32,513 nt of DNA from Candidatus Aristotella avistercoris. GTDB lineage: Bacteria; Bacillota; Clostridia; Oscillospirales; Ruminococcaceae. Positions 24,923-32,513 of this stretch are shown in pieces. The position numbers and the translations under genes were made by a program. The stretch lies in assembly GCA_904397835.1 (NCBI GenBank), contig CAJFOV010000035.1, positions 1 through 32,513 on the forward strand, in the 5' to 3' direction. The notes beneath the pieces are model-generated. The model saw nothing but the letters and a program-made list of their open reading frames with translations, was not told the DNA's origin and ran no database searches. Position 1 is the first letter of the stretch. Each line of letters begins with the position of its first letter.

Positions 24923-24945
24923 GAATAAAATGATTGTTTTTATTC
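24923..24945. promoter_or_regulatory. Palindrome at the pucR-type promoter
   Basis: GAATAAAA (24923-24930) and TTTTATTC (24938-24945) are perfect inverted arms 7 nt apart. They overlap the -10 box and start site of the regulator gene. This suits an autoregulatory operator. Confidence 0.5.
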
Positions 24946-24970
24946 TATAAGGAAAGGAAATGGATTGCAA
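24942..24970 (-). promoter_or_regulatory. Promoter of the pucR-type regulator
   Basis: On the minus strand, TTGCAA (24965-24970), a 17-nt spacer and TAGAAT (24942-24947) form a sigma-A promoter about 95 nt before the GTG start. Confidence 0.65.
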
Positions 24971-25034
24971 GAGATTTTATTTTGGATATTTTTACGAGTT
25001 GTGTTGAGGGATTCTGTATATTTTTTTGGCCGCA

Positions 25035-25086
25035 GTGTGCCATGGATGTCACACGATGTCGGAAACGTGTGCGGCTTGCACGATGA
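25035..25086. promoter_or_regulatory. Overlapping inverted repeats in the regulator-transporter intergenic region
   Basis: GTGTG (25035-25039), CACAC (25050-25054) and CGTGTG (25066-25071) make overlapping inverted repeats sharing the middle CACACG. A second GTGC/GCAC pair follows, and CACGATGTC and CACGATGAC form a direct repeat. The cluster lies midway between divergent genes and just before a TTGCAC/CATAAT pair (25076-25081, 25101-25106; 19-nt spacer) that might be the operon promoter. It is a candidate binding site for the PucR-type regulator. The remaining 25107-25337 leader holds a CCGCC/GGCGG hairpin (about 25273-25288) but no recognised riboswitch. Confidence 0.4.
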
Positions 25087-25337
25087 CAGATAAAAACTTG
25101 CATAATAAAATAAAACTATAAATCATTAAGAATTGATATCCGGATTAAATTCAGTGATTTTGCTCGACGACAAAAATTTCCCATAACACAGAGAAAAAGA
25201 GGTGACAAAAAGGTTTTTGGCAGAATCCTGATAGATAAAAATAGTTGGTTCTCCTGGTACCTCTGCAATGCGGCCCGCCTTTGATGGCGGTTTCAAAGGA
25301 GCCCAGGAATCCACTCCATGAGAGGAGGAAATAATTG

Positions 25338-26630
25338 ATGTCAGAGAAAGGCAGCAAATTGACCGGCCGTCAATGGATCATGCTGATTGTGGAATCCTTC
25401 GGTTGGTCCGGCGTCATGGTGATGGGCTATTTCTTTAGCAGTTATTATGCACTGATTCAAGATGTGTTTTCCTACACTGCCGCGCAGATCTCCGGCTTGG
25501 TGGCCGTTATGTCTGGCGCAGGCGCCATCTGTTATATTTTGGGGGGCGTGCTGGCCGATGCGGTGAAACCCAAATTTAACCTGATGATCTCCTATCTGGG
25601 GCTGACAGCCTGTGGAGTCATCACCCTGATGATGCCTGGATACGGAGTTATGCAGGTGTTGGCGGTGTTGGTCTCGGTCTTGGGGCTGGGTACATACACT
25701 TCCAGCATGCTCAAATACGTGGCGTCTCTGGGCGACCGGAGCCAAATGTCCCGTATCTATGGGTATTTTTATGCACTGTCCGCACTGGAGTCCATGGCCA
25801 TTGCCCCCATCGCCTCCAGCATCATTGACAGTTCCGGCAGCTATGAGGGCCTGCGGGCCATTGTCATCTTCTTCTGTGCGTTGATGCTGATCTCCATGGT
25901 GATCCATCTGGCTTGGGTGGAGCGCAAGACCACGCTGGTCAAAGAGGAGAAGCAGGCCGATGACAAATTCAGCTTTAAAATGCTCCTGGAGCTGCTGAAA
26001 AACCCCAACATGTATTTTGTCATCATCGTTGGCTGTATGACGACTCTGCCCTACGATTTGAACACCTATGTACAGCCCCTGCTGGCCAGTGAGTTTGACG
26101 CCTCCCAGGGCGTGGTGCAGTTTATCGCCTCCTATGCCAACAACGGCACAGCACTGATTCTGTCCCCGCTGGCTGGCCTCATCGCCATGAAGCTGGGCTC
26201 CACCTCCCGTGTGATGACGTTGAGCATTGTGATCGCCATTCTCTCCTCTGCTGCACTGCTGGTGCTCCCTTGGGATGCCAGCTACTTGGTCCTCGCCGTG
26301 GTCATTGTCGTCTGTCTGCGCAGCGTCTTCTCCATCGGCAAGCCCGCTCGTAACTCCATGATTGGTGAGAGCCGTCTGCCCAAGAAGGCCCGCGGCACCG
26401 TCATCGGTCTGATGTTCGGCATTGGCGGCATTCAGTCCACCCTTGTCGCTTGGGCAGCAGGTGCCCTGGTCACCGCCTATGGCACCGATGTGGGATACCA
26501 CATCCTGTATGGCGGCGCTCTGTGCATCTTCATCGTCGGTCTGGTCGTGAGCCTCTTCTTTACCCGCCGCCTGAAGAAGGCCAAGGAGCGGGATGCCATC
26601 GAGGGTGCACCTGCAGATCTGATGATCTAG
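25338..26630 (+). CDS. MFS transporter
   Basis: This 430-residue protein has about twelve membrane helices and a charged central loop (RKTTLVKEEKQADDKFS), the layout of the major facilitator superfamily. The GGVLADAVKPKFN segment after helix 2 resembles the MFS loop 2-3 motif. The start is ATG 25338, 9 nt after AGGAGG; a TTG directly before it is less likely. It is the first gene of the operon with the sodium symporter, the Grd-type proteins and the M20 hydrolase. The substrate cannot be read; by context it may import the compound processed by the M20 and Grd-like enzymes or export a product. Confidence 0.85.
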   Translation: MSEKGSKLTGRQWIMLIVESFGWSGVMVMGYFFSSYYALIQDVFSYTAAQISGLVAVMSGAGAICYILGGVLADAVKPKFNLMISYLGLTACGVITLMMPGYGVMQVLAVLVSVLGLGTYTSSMLKYVASLGDRSQMSRIYGYFYALSALESMAIAPIASSIIDSSGSYEGLRAIVIFFCALMLISMVIHLAWVERKTTLVKEEKQADDKFSFKMLLELLKNPNMYFVIIVGCMTTLPYDLNTYVQPLLASEFDASQGVVQFIASYANNGTALILSPLAGLIAMKLGSTSRVMTLSIVIAILSSAALLVLPWDASYLVLAVVIVVCLRSVFSIGKPARNSMIGESRLPKKARGTVIGLMFGIGGIQSTLVAWAAGALVTAYGTDVGYHILYGGALCIFIVGLVVSLFFTRRLKKAKERDAIEGAPADLMI

Positions 26631-26680
26631 ACGTCTGGCATGAAGTATGAAAAATTTGTAGATCGAAAGGGGGTGGCTGC

Positions 26681-28129
26681 GTGTCAATCATAGAGCAGAT
26701 GAGCTGGATCGACCTGCTGGTGGTGGCAGTCTATGTCATTGGGATGGCGCTTATCGGGGTCTATGCCAGCAAAAAGATCAAAAATTCCAAGGACTTCACC
26801 AGTGCAGGGCAGCAGCTGTCCTGGCAATTGGTGGCCGGTTCCACCATCGCCACCTGTATGGGCGGCAATATGGTCATGGGCAAGTATGACCTGATCCACC
26901 AGTTTGGCCTGTCTGGCATGACGACGGCCCTCTTCTGGTGGGTGGGTTGGATCTTCCTACTTCTCATGACCAAGAAGTTCCGCAAGTCCGGCGCCACCTC
27001 CATTCCCACCTTTTTGGAGCAGCGGTACAACCCTGCCACCAAAAAGATCTGTTCCTACTGCGTGCTGATCACGGTCATCTCCTCCTGTGCTGGCATCTTC
27101 CTGTCTGTGGGCACCATTTTGGAGGCTCTGGGGATCTGCAACCGCACGGTGGGAACCTGGGTTGGCGCGGCCATCATCATAGGCTTTACCATCTTCAGCG
27201 GCCTGTGGGGCGTGGCCATCACCGACACCATCCAGGCGGTGATTCTGGCGATTTGTTTTGGTATTGTCTTCCCGCTGGCGGTCTTTCACACTGCCGGTGG
27301 TTGGGAGAACGTGGTGGCTGCCAATCCACCGGAGCGGCTGAACCTATTTACCGGCATTGCTCCCATCACTATGGTGGGATGGGCGGTGTCCTACTCCCTG
27401 TCCGTGGGGGCGGACCCCACCTTTGCACAGCGCATCTTTTCGGCCAAGAGTACCAAGGATGCAGTTCTTGGCCAGGGTATCGCCTGGGTTGTCACCCTGC
27501 TGGTGGCGGGCATTCTCTCGGCGCTTCCAGCGTTGGCCATCCCCCAGATTTTCCCGGATCTGACGGTGGGCAGTGAATTTGCCCCCCGCTACATCGTGAC
27601 CTATATGCCAGTTCTGGTCAGCGGCCTGATGCTGGCCGCTCTTATGGGCCTGATGCTCACCTCGGGGGACTCCTACCTTCTGCTGTTGGCCTCCACCATC
27701 ACCGATGATATCATCCGTCCCAAGCGTCCCAATATGAGTGACAAGCGGACCCTGCTGCTCACCCGTCTGGTGTGCGTGGCCTCTGCAGGCGTCATCTGTG
27801 CCATGGCCCTGTATGTGGATGAGATCTACCAGCTATTTAAAACAGGAGGCGGCGCCTATGGCGCGGGAGTCTTTCTCCCGCTGCTGCTGGGCTGCTTCTG
27901 GAAGCGGGCCAACACCAAAGCCATCAACCTGGCCATGGTTGTGGGCTGTGTCACCTCCTTCTGCTTTGACCTTTTCTTAAAGGTGCCGCTGCAATTGGAT
28001 ATGGACGGCTGTATCCTGGGCGCGGGCCTGTGCCTGGTGATCTGCGTGGTTGGTTCCCTTCTGGCGCCAAAGGACCAGGGGCAATCGGTCACGCTGGAAC
28101 ACCAGAAACCACTGGAGAATCCCTCGTAA
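26681..28129 (+). CDS. Sodium:solute symporter (SSS family)
   Basis: This 482-residue protein has about thirteen membrane helices and belongs to the SSS family (PutP, PanF and related), which uses the sodium gradient to import amino acids, vitamins or organic acids. Marks are the N-terminal VVAVYVIGMALIGVYASKK, the KDFTSAGQQLSW segment and the GLMLTSGDSYLLLLASTITDD segment matching the family's sodium-site helix. Translation starts at GTG 26681 after AAAGGGGG. It lies 50 nt after the MFS gene. A second transporter in the same unit suggests two imported compounds or separate import and export. The substrate is unknown. Confidence 0.9.
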   Translation: MSIIEQMSWIDLLVVAVYVIGMALIGVYASKKIKNSKDFTSAGQQLSWQLVAGSTIATCMGGNMVMGKYDLIHQFGLSGMTTALFWWVGWIFLLLMTKKFRKSGATSIPTFLEQRYNPATKKICSYCVLITVISSCAGIFLSVGTILEALGICNRTVGTWVGAAIIIGFTIFSGLWGVAITDTIQAVILAICFGIVFPLAVFHTAGGWENVVAANPPERLNLFTGIAPITMVGWAVSYSLSVGADPTFAQRIFSAKSTKDAVLGQGIAWVVTLLVAGILSALPALAIPQIFPDLTVGSEFAPRYIVTYMPVLVSGLMLAALMGLMLTSGDSYLLLLASTITDDIIRPKRPNMSDKRTLLLTRLVCVASAGVICAMALYVDEIYQLFKTGGGAYGAGVFLPLLLGCFWKRANTKAINLAMVVGCVTSFCFDLFLKVPLQLDMDGCILGAGLCLVICVVGSLLAPKDQGQSVTLEHQKPLENPS

Positions 28130-28162
28130 TTTTGAGATCCATACACCTCCCATTGTAACCGC

Positions 28163-28193
28163 GGGGGCGCTGGAGGAGTGCGCCGGCGCCCCC
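28163..28193. repeat. GC-rich hairpin between the symporter and the GrdE-like gene
   Basis: GGGGGCGC (28163-28170) and GCGCCCCC (28186-28193) form a perfect 8-bp stem with a 15-nt loop and no T-run. As an intercistronic hairpin it may stabilise or divide the mRNA so that the Grd part is expressed at a different level from the transporters. Confidence 0.45.
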
Positions 28194-28257
28194 TATGTTG
28201 CAGGGAAACCTGCTGAACCCAGCTTGGGAGCGGTGGGGGAAAGGAGAACAGTTTTTG

Positions 28258-29568
28258 ATGAAACTGAGAGTTGGAGAATTTCAGGTCAAGGATGTGGTTT
28301 TTGGGGAGGAGACCTCCTTCCACGATGGCATCCTAACCGTCAATGAACAGGAAGCCATCGCCGCTCTCAACCCCGATGGCAAACTGAAAGATGTCAAACT
28401 CCATGTGGCTCGTCCAGGGGAGTCTGTGCGGATCCTTCCCATCAATGCCATTGCGGCGCCCCGGGCAAGAGCAGACGGACGGGCAACTTTTCCCGGTTAC
28501 ACGGGGAAAATGGCATCCTGTGGGGAGGGGGATCTCTATGCCCTGGAGGGTATGGCTGTGATCTCCGTGGGCACCCACGGCGGCTGGATGGAGGGCATGC
28601 TGGACATGAGCGGTCCAGCGGCGGATCTGACCGAGTTTGCCCACACCATCAACCTCTGCTTCACTGCGGCCAACGTTGACCCCAGTGAAGATGACAACAG
28701 CCAGAAAACCAACTGGGACTACCGCCTGGGATGTTGCCTGTTGGCAGAATATGTGGCCAAGACGGTGATCCACCAGGAGCCAGATCTCTGGCGGGAATAT
28801 GAGCTGACGGACACCACAGGAATGGGGCTGCCCAGGGTGGTGATGGTCCTGGAGATGTCCACCTTCTATGAAAATAGCGTGGGATATGATGATGTCTTTT
28901 ATGGTGTAGATGTGCGGTGCATCGTACCCACCTTTGTGCATCCCAATGAACTGCTGGATGGAGCTCTCTGCAGCAGCAGCCTGGTCTGTGCGGGGGTCCA
29001 CAGTTACACCTACAACTACCAGAAGTCTTTGGTCCTCAAAAAGCTATATGAGAAACATGGCAAGACATTGGACTTTGTGGGAGTCATCCTCACCAACATT
29101 GGCCCCAACATCGACAACAAAGTGCGGGCCGCCATCCGAGTGGCTACCATGGCCCAGATGCTTAAATGTGATGGCGCCGTCTATTGCCAGCTGGGTTCGG
29201 GAACATCCGATGTGGACTTTCAAAAGACCATTGTTGCCCTGGAGGAACGGGGCATCAAATGTGTGGGTATCAATCCGGAGTTCCCTGGGCGAGATGGTAC
29301 CACCAGCTTAAAAACTGCCCTGGATCCCCGTCTGGATGCTGTGGTGTCCACTGGCAGCGCCTGCGAGGTCATTGAGCTGCCGGCTATGGAGCGGGTCATT
29401 GGGGATTTGCAGTCCATTCCACGGGATAAGTGGCCCGGGTGCTGGGCGGACGACCCGATCTATGGCCCCTCTCTGCGAGCGGACGGTACCTTGATTGTGG
29501 ACACGGATCATATCGTGGCCAGTACCGAGTCCACTGGGTGGGCCCACAAGACCTGCCAATACTTTTAA
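28258..29568 (+). CDS. GrdE/GrdG/GrdI-like reductase component B proprotein
   Basis: This 436-residue protein matches the proprotein subunit of glycine, sarcosine and betaine reductase component B along its whole length. Marks are VKDVVFGEET, ARPGESVRILP, DMSGPAADLTEFAHT, VYGVDV-like FYGVDVRCIVPTFVHPNE, LYEKHGKTLDFVGVI and PEFPGRDGTTS. In C. sticklandii GrdE the chain is cleaved at an internal cysteine (Cys242) that becomes a pyruvoyl group binding the substrate amine. Here a gap-free comparison puts Leu at 242, between Cys238 and Cys244 (motif ALCSSSLVC). The start at 28258 follows AAAGGAG. The next gene, 20 nt on, encodes the selenoprotein partner. Which amine it binds is unknown; it may be a paralogue with a different substrate. 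Confidence 0.88.
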   Translation: MKLRVGEFQVKDVVFGEETSFHDGILTVNEQEAIAALNPDGKLKDVKLHVARPGESVRILPINAIAAPRARADGRATFPGYTGKMASCGEGDLYALEGMAVISVGTHGGWMEGMLDMSGPAADLTEFAHTINLCFTAANVDPSEDDNSQKTNWDYRLGCCLLAEYVAKTVIHQEPDLWREYELTDTTGMGLPRVVMVLEMSTFYENSVGYDDVFYGVDVRCIVPTFVHPNELLDGALCSSSLVCAGVHSYTYNYQKSLVLKKLYEKHGKTLDFVGVILTNIGPNIDNKVRAAIRVATMAQMLKCDGAVYCQLGSGTSDVDFQKTIVALEERGIKCVGINPEFPGRDGTTSLKTALDPRLDAVVSTGSACEVIELPAMERVIGDLQSIPRDKWPGCWADDPIYGPSLRADGTLIVDTDHIVASTESTGWAHKTCQYF

Positions 29569-29588
29569 GGGAGAGGGGGAAAGAAACC

Positions 29589-30896
29589 GTGAAAAAAGTG
29601 ATTATGTACCTGAACCAGTTCTTCGGCCAGATCGGCGGAGAGGATCAGGCGGACTGCGCTCCCCAGCTCCACGAAGGTGCCTTGGGGCCTGCCCAGGGGC
29701 TGCAGGGCCTGCTGAAAGGCGGGGAGATCACCCACACCATCATCTGTGGGGACAACTACATGGCCGTCCACACCCAGCGGGCGCTGGATGCCATTGCTCA
29801 AATGTTGGACTCCTTGGAATTTGACCTATTTTTGGCGGGCCCTGCTTTTTTGGCAGGCCGCTACGGCAGCGCCTGCGGGGAGGTCTGCAAGTTTGTCCAG
29901 GAGCGCTACAAGGTATCCGCCGTCACCAGTATGAACCGGGACAACCCCGGTGTGGATATGTTCCGGCAGGACTGTTACATTTTGGAGGGTGGCAGCAATG
30001 CGGCCGCCATGCGAAAGGATCTGCCCAAGATGGCCGCCTTTGCCAACAAGATCCTCAATGGTGAACCCTTGAAATGGGCACAGGCAGAGGGATATTTCTC
30101 CCGGGGGATCCGCCGCCAAGTTCTGTTGCCGGAGGAGGAGAATGTGGCAGAGCGGGCCTATGAGATGCTCATGAAAAAACTCAAAGGCCAGCCGTTTGTA
30201 AGTGAGACCCCCATGGATGTGCCGGAACCGGTGCCCATCGCCAAGCCATTGGAGGACGCTGGGAAGGCCCGCATCGCCTTTATTTCCACCGCCGGGCTGG
30301 TCCCCATGGGCAACCCGGATCGCATTCAAACTGCGGCGGCCACCCGGTTTGGCCGGTATTCCCTGGAGGGCCGGGAATCTTTGAAGGCTGGCGAGTGGGA
30401 GACTGTCCACGGTGGATACGACCACTCCTACGGCAATGCAGACCCGCAGATCATCATGCCCTTGGACGCCCTGCGCAAATTGGAGCGGGAGGGAAAGCTC
30501 GGCTACCTGCATCCCTACTTCTACAGCACCGTTGGAAATCTGACCAACCAGCTCAATGCGGAGCGCATGGCCCATGAGATCATCCCCTATCTCCAGGAGG
30601 ATCACATCGATGCGGTGATCTTTGGCTCTGCCTGAGGCACCTGTACTCGTTGCGGTGCAATGATGGTTCGCGAAATTGAAAAGACTGGCATCCCCGTGGT
30701 GCATGTGGTCAGCATGACCCCCATCTCCCTGAGCGGTGGGGTCAACCGGATTTTGACCTCCTATGGCATCCCCAACCCCATGTCGGACCCCTACGCCACC
30801 CCTCAAGTCCAGGAGCGGCAGCGGTATGAGATCATGGAAAAGGCCTTGGAAGTGCTGTGTACGGATATTCAAGAACAGACGGTATTTGACCATTAG
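29589..30896 (+). CDS. GrdB/GrdF/GrdH-like selenoprotein of reductase component B (UGA = selenocysteine)
   Basis: This 435-residue selenoprotein is read through an in-frame UGA at 30633-30635 (residue 349) to the TAG at 30894-30896. In GrdB-type subunits the selenocysteine attacks the amine bound to the proprotein subunit, forming a carboxymethyl-selenide that passes to protein A. The motif is GSA-U-GTCTRCGAMM, i.e. U-x-x-C-x-x-C with Cys352 and Cys355, as in GrdB, GrdF and GrdH. Homology continues after the UGA: REIEKTGIPVVHVVSMTPIS and GVNRILTSYGIPNPM, then KALEVL. Earlier marks are MYLNQFFGQIGGED, VSAVTSMNRDNPGVDMF and AFISTAGLVPMGNPDR. Translation starts at GTG 29589 after GAGGGGGAAAG. 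Taken without recoding it would look like a truncated 348-residue protein plus a fragment. Confidence 0.95.
30633..30658 (+). promoter_or_regulatory. Selenocysteine UGA codon and SECIS-like hairpin
   Basis: The UGA at 30633-30635 is followed at once by GCACC (30637-30641) pairing with GGTGC (30654-30658) around a 12-nt loop. A hairpin directly after the UGA is where bacterial SECIS elements lie, inside the coding sequence. The loop does not copy the E. coli fdhF type, but clostridial elements are variable. Confidence 0.75.
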
Positions 30897-30933
30897 GCCA
30901 AAACCATTGAACACAGATTCAAGATACAACCAA

Positions 30934-30979
30934 AGAGGAGCTCGTTCTATTTCCCTTCTGTGGCATAGAACCCTCCTCT
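30934..30979. repeat. Strong hairpin between the selenoprotein and M20 genes
   Basis: AGAGGAG (30934-30940) pairs with CTCCTCT (30973-30979) and GTTCTAT (30944-30950) with ATAGAAC (30965-30971), separated by a small internal loop and closed by a 14-nt loop. No T-run follows, so it is more likely an mRNA-stabilising or attenuating element than a full terminator. Confidence 0.55.
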
Positions 30980-31006
30980 TGGTGCAAAGAAAGGATGGTT
31001 GTCTGT

Positions 31007-32380
31007 ATGGATCAATATCTCTCCGAGTGGTTTGAACAGAACACCGACCGGGTCTATCAACTTATGCGGGAGCTGTGGGAGCACCCGGAGCTGTCTCTCC
31101 AGGAGTACCACGGCTGCCAGGTGATGAAGGAGTTTGCCCAGCAGGAGGGTTTCACCCACATTGAGACCCACGCTGCCCAGGATTGGGATAATCCCCAGGC
31201 CACCCCCAACACCCTTATCGCCAGCTGGGGCAGCGGCAAACCGGTCATCGCCATTGTGGGCGAGCTGGATGCCCTGCCGAACCTGGGGCAGAAGGATGTG
31301 CCCCATCAGGAACAGATCCCCGGCCCTGGCCACGGCTGCGGTCACAACACCATGGCAGGCGGAGCGGCCGCTGCGGCCGCCGCAGTGCGGTATGCCATGG
31401 AGAAGGAGGACCTGCCAGGCACCATCCGGCTCATCCAGACCCCGGGGGAGGAGATTGGCCGGGGCAAGTCCTATCTGGGCAAGCATGGGGCCTTCTCCGA
31501 TGTGGATATGTGCCTCATGTGGCATCCGGCCCCCGGGCCCCTGGACTTTTCTCCGGTTCCCCAGCAGGTGGCCATTCGGGTACTCTTTGAGTTCCACGGC
31601 GTCACCGCCCATGCGGCCGGCGCCCCCTGGAACGGGCGCAGCGCCCTGGATGCAGTACAGCTCATGAACATTGGCTGTGAATTTTTGCGGGAACACTCCA
31701 AGAAGGAGACCTGGATGCACTATAACATTGTCAACGGCGGCGCTGCCCCCAATGTGGTGCCCGACTATGCCAGCGTCCAGTACATGTTCCGCTGCGGGGA
31801 CGACTATGATACGGCAGTGGCCCTCTTTGAACGGGGAATCGAGTGTGCCAAGGGCGCTGCCATCATGACCGGTACCACCATGGAGTACCATGTGGACTCG
31901 GTGGTGCCCCAGTTCTACTACAACCTGCCCCTGTGCAAATATGTGACCGAGGAGGCCGCCAAGGTCCCCCCGCTGACCTATAGTGAGGAGGACTATCAAC
32001 AGGTGGAGGAGCTCTACCGCCAGGTCAACGGCAAGGAGCCCCCTGCGGATCGGGAGGAGCTGCTGCCCACCACCTATCTGCCCTATCGGGAGGACCGGGG
32101 GGACCCCGCCAACGGCAACTGCACCGATGCGGCGGATATGACCTACTTCTGTCCCACCCTCCACTGCCAGGGGTTGGCCCGGCCCAAACAGTGCCCCGGC
32201 CACCACTGGAGCGCAACTTTCTGCGCTGGAACAGGCGCCGGCATGAAGGCAGCGGTCTATGCCTACAAGGTTTTGGCCCAGGCGGCGGTGGACGCCTATC
32301 AGGATCCGTCTGTGGTCCAGGCCTGCTGGGATGCCTTCCACGCTATGAACATCCCACCCCACAAGTGCTGGCTGGAATAG
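31007..32380 (+). CDS. AbgB-like M20 family metallo-amidohydrolase
   Basis: This 457-residue protein belongs to the M20 peptidase/amidohydrolase family, nearest to the AbgB-type that cleaves amide bonds of aminobenzoyl-glutamate and similar N-acyl amino acids. Metal-site marks are GHGCGHN with Cys111 and His113, the TPGEE pair Glu148-Glu149, and His173 in MWHP. The lid/dimerisation domain follows from about residue 188, with VTAHAAGAPWNGRSALDA. The C-terminus has CTDAADM and PGHHWSATFCAG. The start at 31007 suits GAAAGGA at 30989; ATG 30995 overlaps that site. It is the last gene of the Grd-type operon, where it could release a free amino acid or amine from an imported conjugate as substrate for the reductase. 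The true substrate is unknown. Confidence 0.88.
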   Translation: MDQYLSEWFEQNTDRVYQLMRELWEHPELSLQEYHGCQVMKEFAQQEGFTHIETHAAQDWDNPQATPNTLIASWGSGKPVIAIVGELDALPNLGQKDVPHQEQIPGPGHGCGHNTMAGGAAAAAAAVRYAMEKEDLPGTIRLIQTPGEEIGRGKSYLGKHGAFSDVDMCLMWHPAPGPLDFSPVPQQVAIRVLFEFHGVTAHAAGAPWNGRSALDAVQLMNIGCEFLREHSKKETWMHYNIVNGGAAPNVVPDYASVQYMFRCGDDYDTAVALFERGIECAKGAAIMTGTTMEYHVDSVVPQFYYNLPLCKYVTEEAAKVPPLTYSEEDYQQVEELYRQVNGKEPPADREELLPTTYLPYREDRGDPANGNCTDAADMTYFCPTLHCQGLARPKQCPGHHWSATFCAGTGAGMKAAVYAYKVLAQAAVDAYQDPSVVQACWDAFHAMNIPPHKCWLE

Positions 32381-32513
32381 AGGGCCGGTTCCAGGCCTCT
32401 GCTGGAGCTTCCTGCAGAGACGGCCTTTCACAGGAAACGGGCCACGTTGTGCCCGTCAAATCATGTTGCAGTCCTCCAAATAAAAATCAACAGCCCAGGG
32501 GCGGGCGGCCAGA
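32381..32513. other. End of window after the M20 gene; imperfect hairpin only
   Basis: The arms 32393-32402 and 32414-32426 pair imperfectly (AGGC and CTCTGC with GCAGAG and GCCT, 3-nt bulge), followed by TTCA. It may be a weak terminator. No gene start is visible before the edge. Confidence 0.3.

Noticed and set aside
25107-25337. Glycine riboswitch or another known aptamer before the transporter-Grd operon
   Set aside because: I looked for the tandem glycine aptamer core because of the Grd link, but found no matching motifs; only a small hairpin is present.
30660-30896. A separate 78-residue ORF after the GrdB-like gene
   Set aside because: It is in the same frame as the upstream gene, has no ribosome site and continues GrdB homology across the UGA, so it is the C-terminus of the selenoprotein.

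Overview
The window looks like a chromosomal segment of a strictly anaerobic, spore-forming, Gram-positive member of the Clostridia, most likely an Oscillospiraceae (Flavonifractor/Lawsonibacter/Intestinimonas-like) gut bacterium. The basis is an intact pro-sigma-K gene, a T-box leader, LytR-CpsA-Psr and lipobox proteins, strong AGGAGG ribosome sites, and a selenocysteine-containing glycine-reductase-type gene. No species can be named from the sequence alone.

Layout. Positions 1-1030 hold the end of a phage lysis cassette (holin-like tail, GH25 endolysin). Positions 1100-4490 hold a small zinc-ribbon protein, a lipoprotein with three Ltp repeats (the superinfection-exclusion type) and an LCP cell-wall ligase. 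Positions 4700-8500 are a housekeeping operon, recA-recX-rimO-pgsA, behind a LexA-like box and a clear promoter. Positions 8550-10350 hold a cysteine T-box and cysS. Positions 10361-13226 hold a TetR-family regulator divergent from a D-aminoacylase-type amidohydrolase; both promoters and a palindromic operator can be read. Positions 13228-18461, minus strand, read as one unit: a GT2 glycosyltransferase, a GT-C membrane glycosyltransferase, a response regulator and a six-TM histidine kinase. Positions 18691-22374, minus strand, hold a 1001-residue WYL-like/SF1 helicase/nuclease fusion followed by tenA. sigK is at 22611-23300.

The most interesting part is 23413-32380. A PucR/CdaR-type regulator is divergent from an apparent five-gene operon: an MFS transporter, an SSS sodium/solute symporter, a GrdE/GrdG/GrdI-like proprotein, a GrdB/GrdF/GrdH-like selenoprotein, and an AbgB-like M20 amidohydrolase. 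The selenoprotein is interrupted by an in-frame UGA at 30633-30635, in a U-x-x-C-x-x-C motif followed by a SECIS-like hairpin; the full product is 435 residues. The two Grd-type proteins would form a substrate-binding 'component B'. Protein A (GrdA), protein C (GrdC/D) and thioredoxin genes are absent here and would have to be supplied from elsewhere. The two transporters, the hydrolase and the dedicated regulator suggest a reductase module for an imported, possibly conjugated, amine that need not be glycine, sarcosine or betaine. The proprotein also lacks the expected Cys at the position where GrdE is processed to a pyruvoyl group.
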